A program made the position numbers and the translations under genes. Under the pieces are notes generated by a model. It had not been told where the DNA came from. It searched no databases and saw only the letters and a program-made list of their open reading frames with translations. DNA of 14,310 nt from an uncultured Lachnospiraceae bacterium. Lineage in GTDB: Bacteria > Bacillota > Clostridia > Lachnospirales > Lachnospiraceae. The stretch spans positions 48,636-62,945 of the forward strand of contig CAPQSW010000016.1 in assembly GCA_948688495.1 (NCBI GenBank), given 5' to 3'. Shown here piece after piece: positions 12,965 to 14,310 of this stretch. Position 1 is the first letter of the stretch. Each line of letters opens with the position of its first letter.

Positions 12965-14310
12965 ATGAAAGCGAAATCTTATCAAATTGATATGTGCAGC
13001 GGTCCGTTGTTTCCAAAAATTCTGGCGTTTTCGATTCCGCTCATGCTTTCCGGTATTCTGCAGCTTCTTTTTAATGCGGCGGATATGGTGGTCGTGGGAA
13101 GGTTTGCGGGAAGCACAGCTTTGGCGGCGGTAGGATCCAATGCAGCGTTAATCAATCTGCTGACGAATTTATTTATTGGGTTTTCCGTCGGGGCAAATGT
13201 TCTGGTAGCGCAGTTTTATGGGGCTGGGAAAGAGCGTCAGATGAGTGAGACGGTACACAGCGCCATTATACTGAGCCTGCTTTGCGGCGGGATTTTGCTG
13301 GTGCTTGGAATTTTAGTGGCGCCGCAGGTCTTGCTGCTTATGGGAACGCCGCCGGACGTGCTAAGCCAGGCAGTGTTATACATCCGTATTTATTTTGCTG
13401 GGATTCCAGTGTTGCTTTTATACAATTTCGGCAGTTCTATCCTGCGTGCCGTGGGAGACACGAAGCGCCCGTTGTATTATCTGATGGCGGCGGGTGTCAT
13501 CAACGTAATTTTAAATTTGTTGTTTGTGATTGTTTCTCAACTGGGGGTGGCGGGCGTCGCTCTGGCAACCGTGATTTCGCAGTGCGTGTCCGCAGCTCTG
13601 GTGCTGCGCTGCATGATGCATATGGAGGGCGGCTGCCGGGTGGAATTTGCAAAACTTAAAATAAACCGTGACAAAATGATTCAGATTATGCGCATTGGAT
13701 TTCCAGCAGGGTTGCAGGGAACGGTGTTTTCCCTGTCAAACGTGTTGATACAGTCTTCCGTTAATTCCTTTGGCTCTATAGCGGTTGCAGGGAATACGGC
13801 AGGGCAGAACTTAGAGGGCTTTATCTACATGGCAATGAATACCTTTCACCAGACAGCGTTAAGCTTTTCCAGCCAGAATTTCGGAGCGGGTAATTACAAA
13901 CGGATTAGAAAAGTGTTTTTGGAATGCCTGGGTCTGGTGACATTTGTAGGGCTTTCCCTGGGCTGGCTGGCGTATCTTTTTGGAAACCAGCTGTTGGGAA
14001 TTTATTCTTCGGACCCCCGCGTTATCGAGGTGGGGCTCTTGCGCATGTCGGTAATCTGCACCATGTATTTCCTGTGCGGAATTATGGATGTAACCGTGGG
14101 ACAGTTGCGTGGAATCGGTTGTTCGGTACTGCCTATGGTGGTATCAATACTGGGCGTGTGCGCGTTCCGCGTATTTTGGATTTTTACAGTTTTTGCACAG
14201 TACCGGAGCCTGTGGGTATTGTACATCTCCTATCCAGTATCCTGGGTTTTGACAGCCGGTGTCAATATTGTCTGCCTTGTCCTAAGGAGGGACCCACGAA
14301 GTGGGAGGAT
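12965..14310 (+). CDS. MATE-family multidrug/cation exporter (3' end outside window)
   Basis: An open frame from the ATG at 12965 runs to the window edge without a stop, 448 complete codons. It is a MATE transporter: N-terminal MCSGPLFPKILAFSIPLMLSGILQ, the first-helix signature NAADMVVVGRFAG with Asp40, ALAAVGSNAALINL, GANVLVAQFYGAG, and in the second half GFPAGLQGTVFSLSNVLIQ, AGNTAGQNLEG and SFSSQNFGAGN. About twelve membrane segments fit. MATE proteins are usually about 445-460 residues, so at most a few residues are missing and the end falls just outside. It follows the deoB stop by one base; the deoB end supplies GGAGGA (12955-12960) as a probable ribosome binding site, so the two genes are cotranscribed and possibly coupled. 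The exported substrate cannot be told from sequence. Confidence 0.93.
   Translation, partial: MKAKSYQIDMCSGPLFPKILAFSIPLMLSGILQLLFNAADMVVVGRFAGSTALAAVGSNAALINLLTNLFIGFSVGANVLVAQFYGAGKERQMSETVHSAIILSLLCGGILLVLGILVAPQVLLLMGTPPDVLSQAVLYIRIYFAGIPVLLLYNFGSSILRAVGDTKRPLYYLMAAGVINVILNLLFVIVSQLGVAGVALATVISQCVSAALVLRCMMHMEGGCRVEFAKLKINRDKMIQIMRIGFPAGLQGTVFSLSNVLIQSSVNSFGSIAVAGNTAGQNLEGFIYMAMNTFHQTALSFSSQNFGAGNYKRIRKVFLECLGLVTFVGLSLGWLAYLFGNQLLGIYSSDPRVIEVGLLRMSVICTMYFLCGIMDVTVGQLRGIGCSVLPMVVSILGVCAFRVFWIFTVFAQYRSLWVLYISYPVSWVLTAGVNIVCLVLRRDPRSGR
14293..14305 (+). repeat. Short palindrome at the MATE 3' end
   Basis: CCCAC (14293-14297), GAA, then GTGGG (14301-14305) is a perfect 5-bp stem with a 3-nt loop in the last codons of the MATE frame, where the encoded tail (RRDPRSGR) departs from the hydrophobic body. 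It could be the left edge of a small dispersed repeat or terminator that continues beyond the window. Confidence 0.3.

Noticed and set aside
13282..13659. 125-codon plus-strand frame inside the MATE gene
   Set aside because: It is a +frame shadow; the MATE frame is open from 12965 to the edge and carries the family motifs.

Overview
The window reads as chromosomal DNA from a low-to-moderate GC, Gram-positive anaerobe of the Clostridia, most likely a gut Lachnospiraceae-type organism. This is inferred from strong AGGAGG ribosome binding sites, sigma-A-type promoters close to consensus, an SDR-type fructuronate reductase in place of the enterobacterial UxuB, a FeoB-associated Cys-rich mini-protein, and an [FeFe]-hydrogenase-like sensor fused to a chemotaxis signalling domain. 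No species is claimed. I see no tRNA, rRNA, CRISPR array, transposase or phage gene.

Layout, left to right. (1) deoD, purine nucleoside phosphorylase (+), ends at a bidirectional terminator. (2) A minus-strand pair follows: an ECF-like sigma factor with a long Cys-containing tail, and directly after it a DUF2461 protein. (3) A 208-bp divergent promoter region leads to the plus-strand hexuronate operon: GPH-family symporter, uxuA, an SDR D-mannonate oxidoreductase and uxaC. Together they import a hexuronide or hexuronate and take D-glucuronate through D-fructuronate and D-mannonate to 2-keto-3-deoxygluconate. KDG kinase, KDPG aldolase, a beta-glucuronidase and a regulator are not in the window. 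(4) A 52-residue FeoB-associated Cys-rich membrane protein follows with its own promoter; no feoA or feoB is present. (5) A perfect-consensus promoter with a 12-bp hairpin at the predicted transcript 5' end precedes a soluble [FeFe]-hydrogenase-like/methyl-accepting fusion protein, ending at a bidirectional terminator. (6) A membrane-anchored spermidine synthase-like protein lies on the minus strand. (7) A 352-bp gap holds overlapping divergent promoter candidates, a structured RNA-like element and a very strong terminator. (8) deoB (phosphopentomutase) and a MATE exporter sit 1 bp apart; the exporter runs off the right edge.

Functionally, deoD and deoB act in the same nucleoside-salvage pathway, although 11 kb of other genes separate them. 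The hexuronate operon is catabolic for plant or host glycans. The least ordinary parts are the hydrogenase-like chemoreceptor with its unusual promoter/leader, the orphan Cys-rich mini-protein beside it, and the unassigned structured element upstream of deoB.
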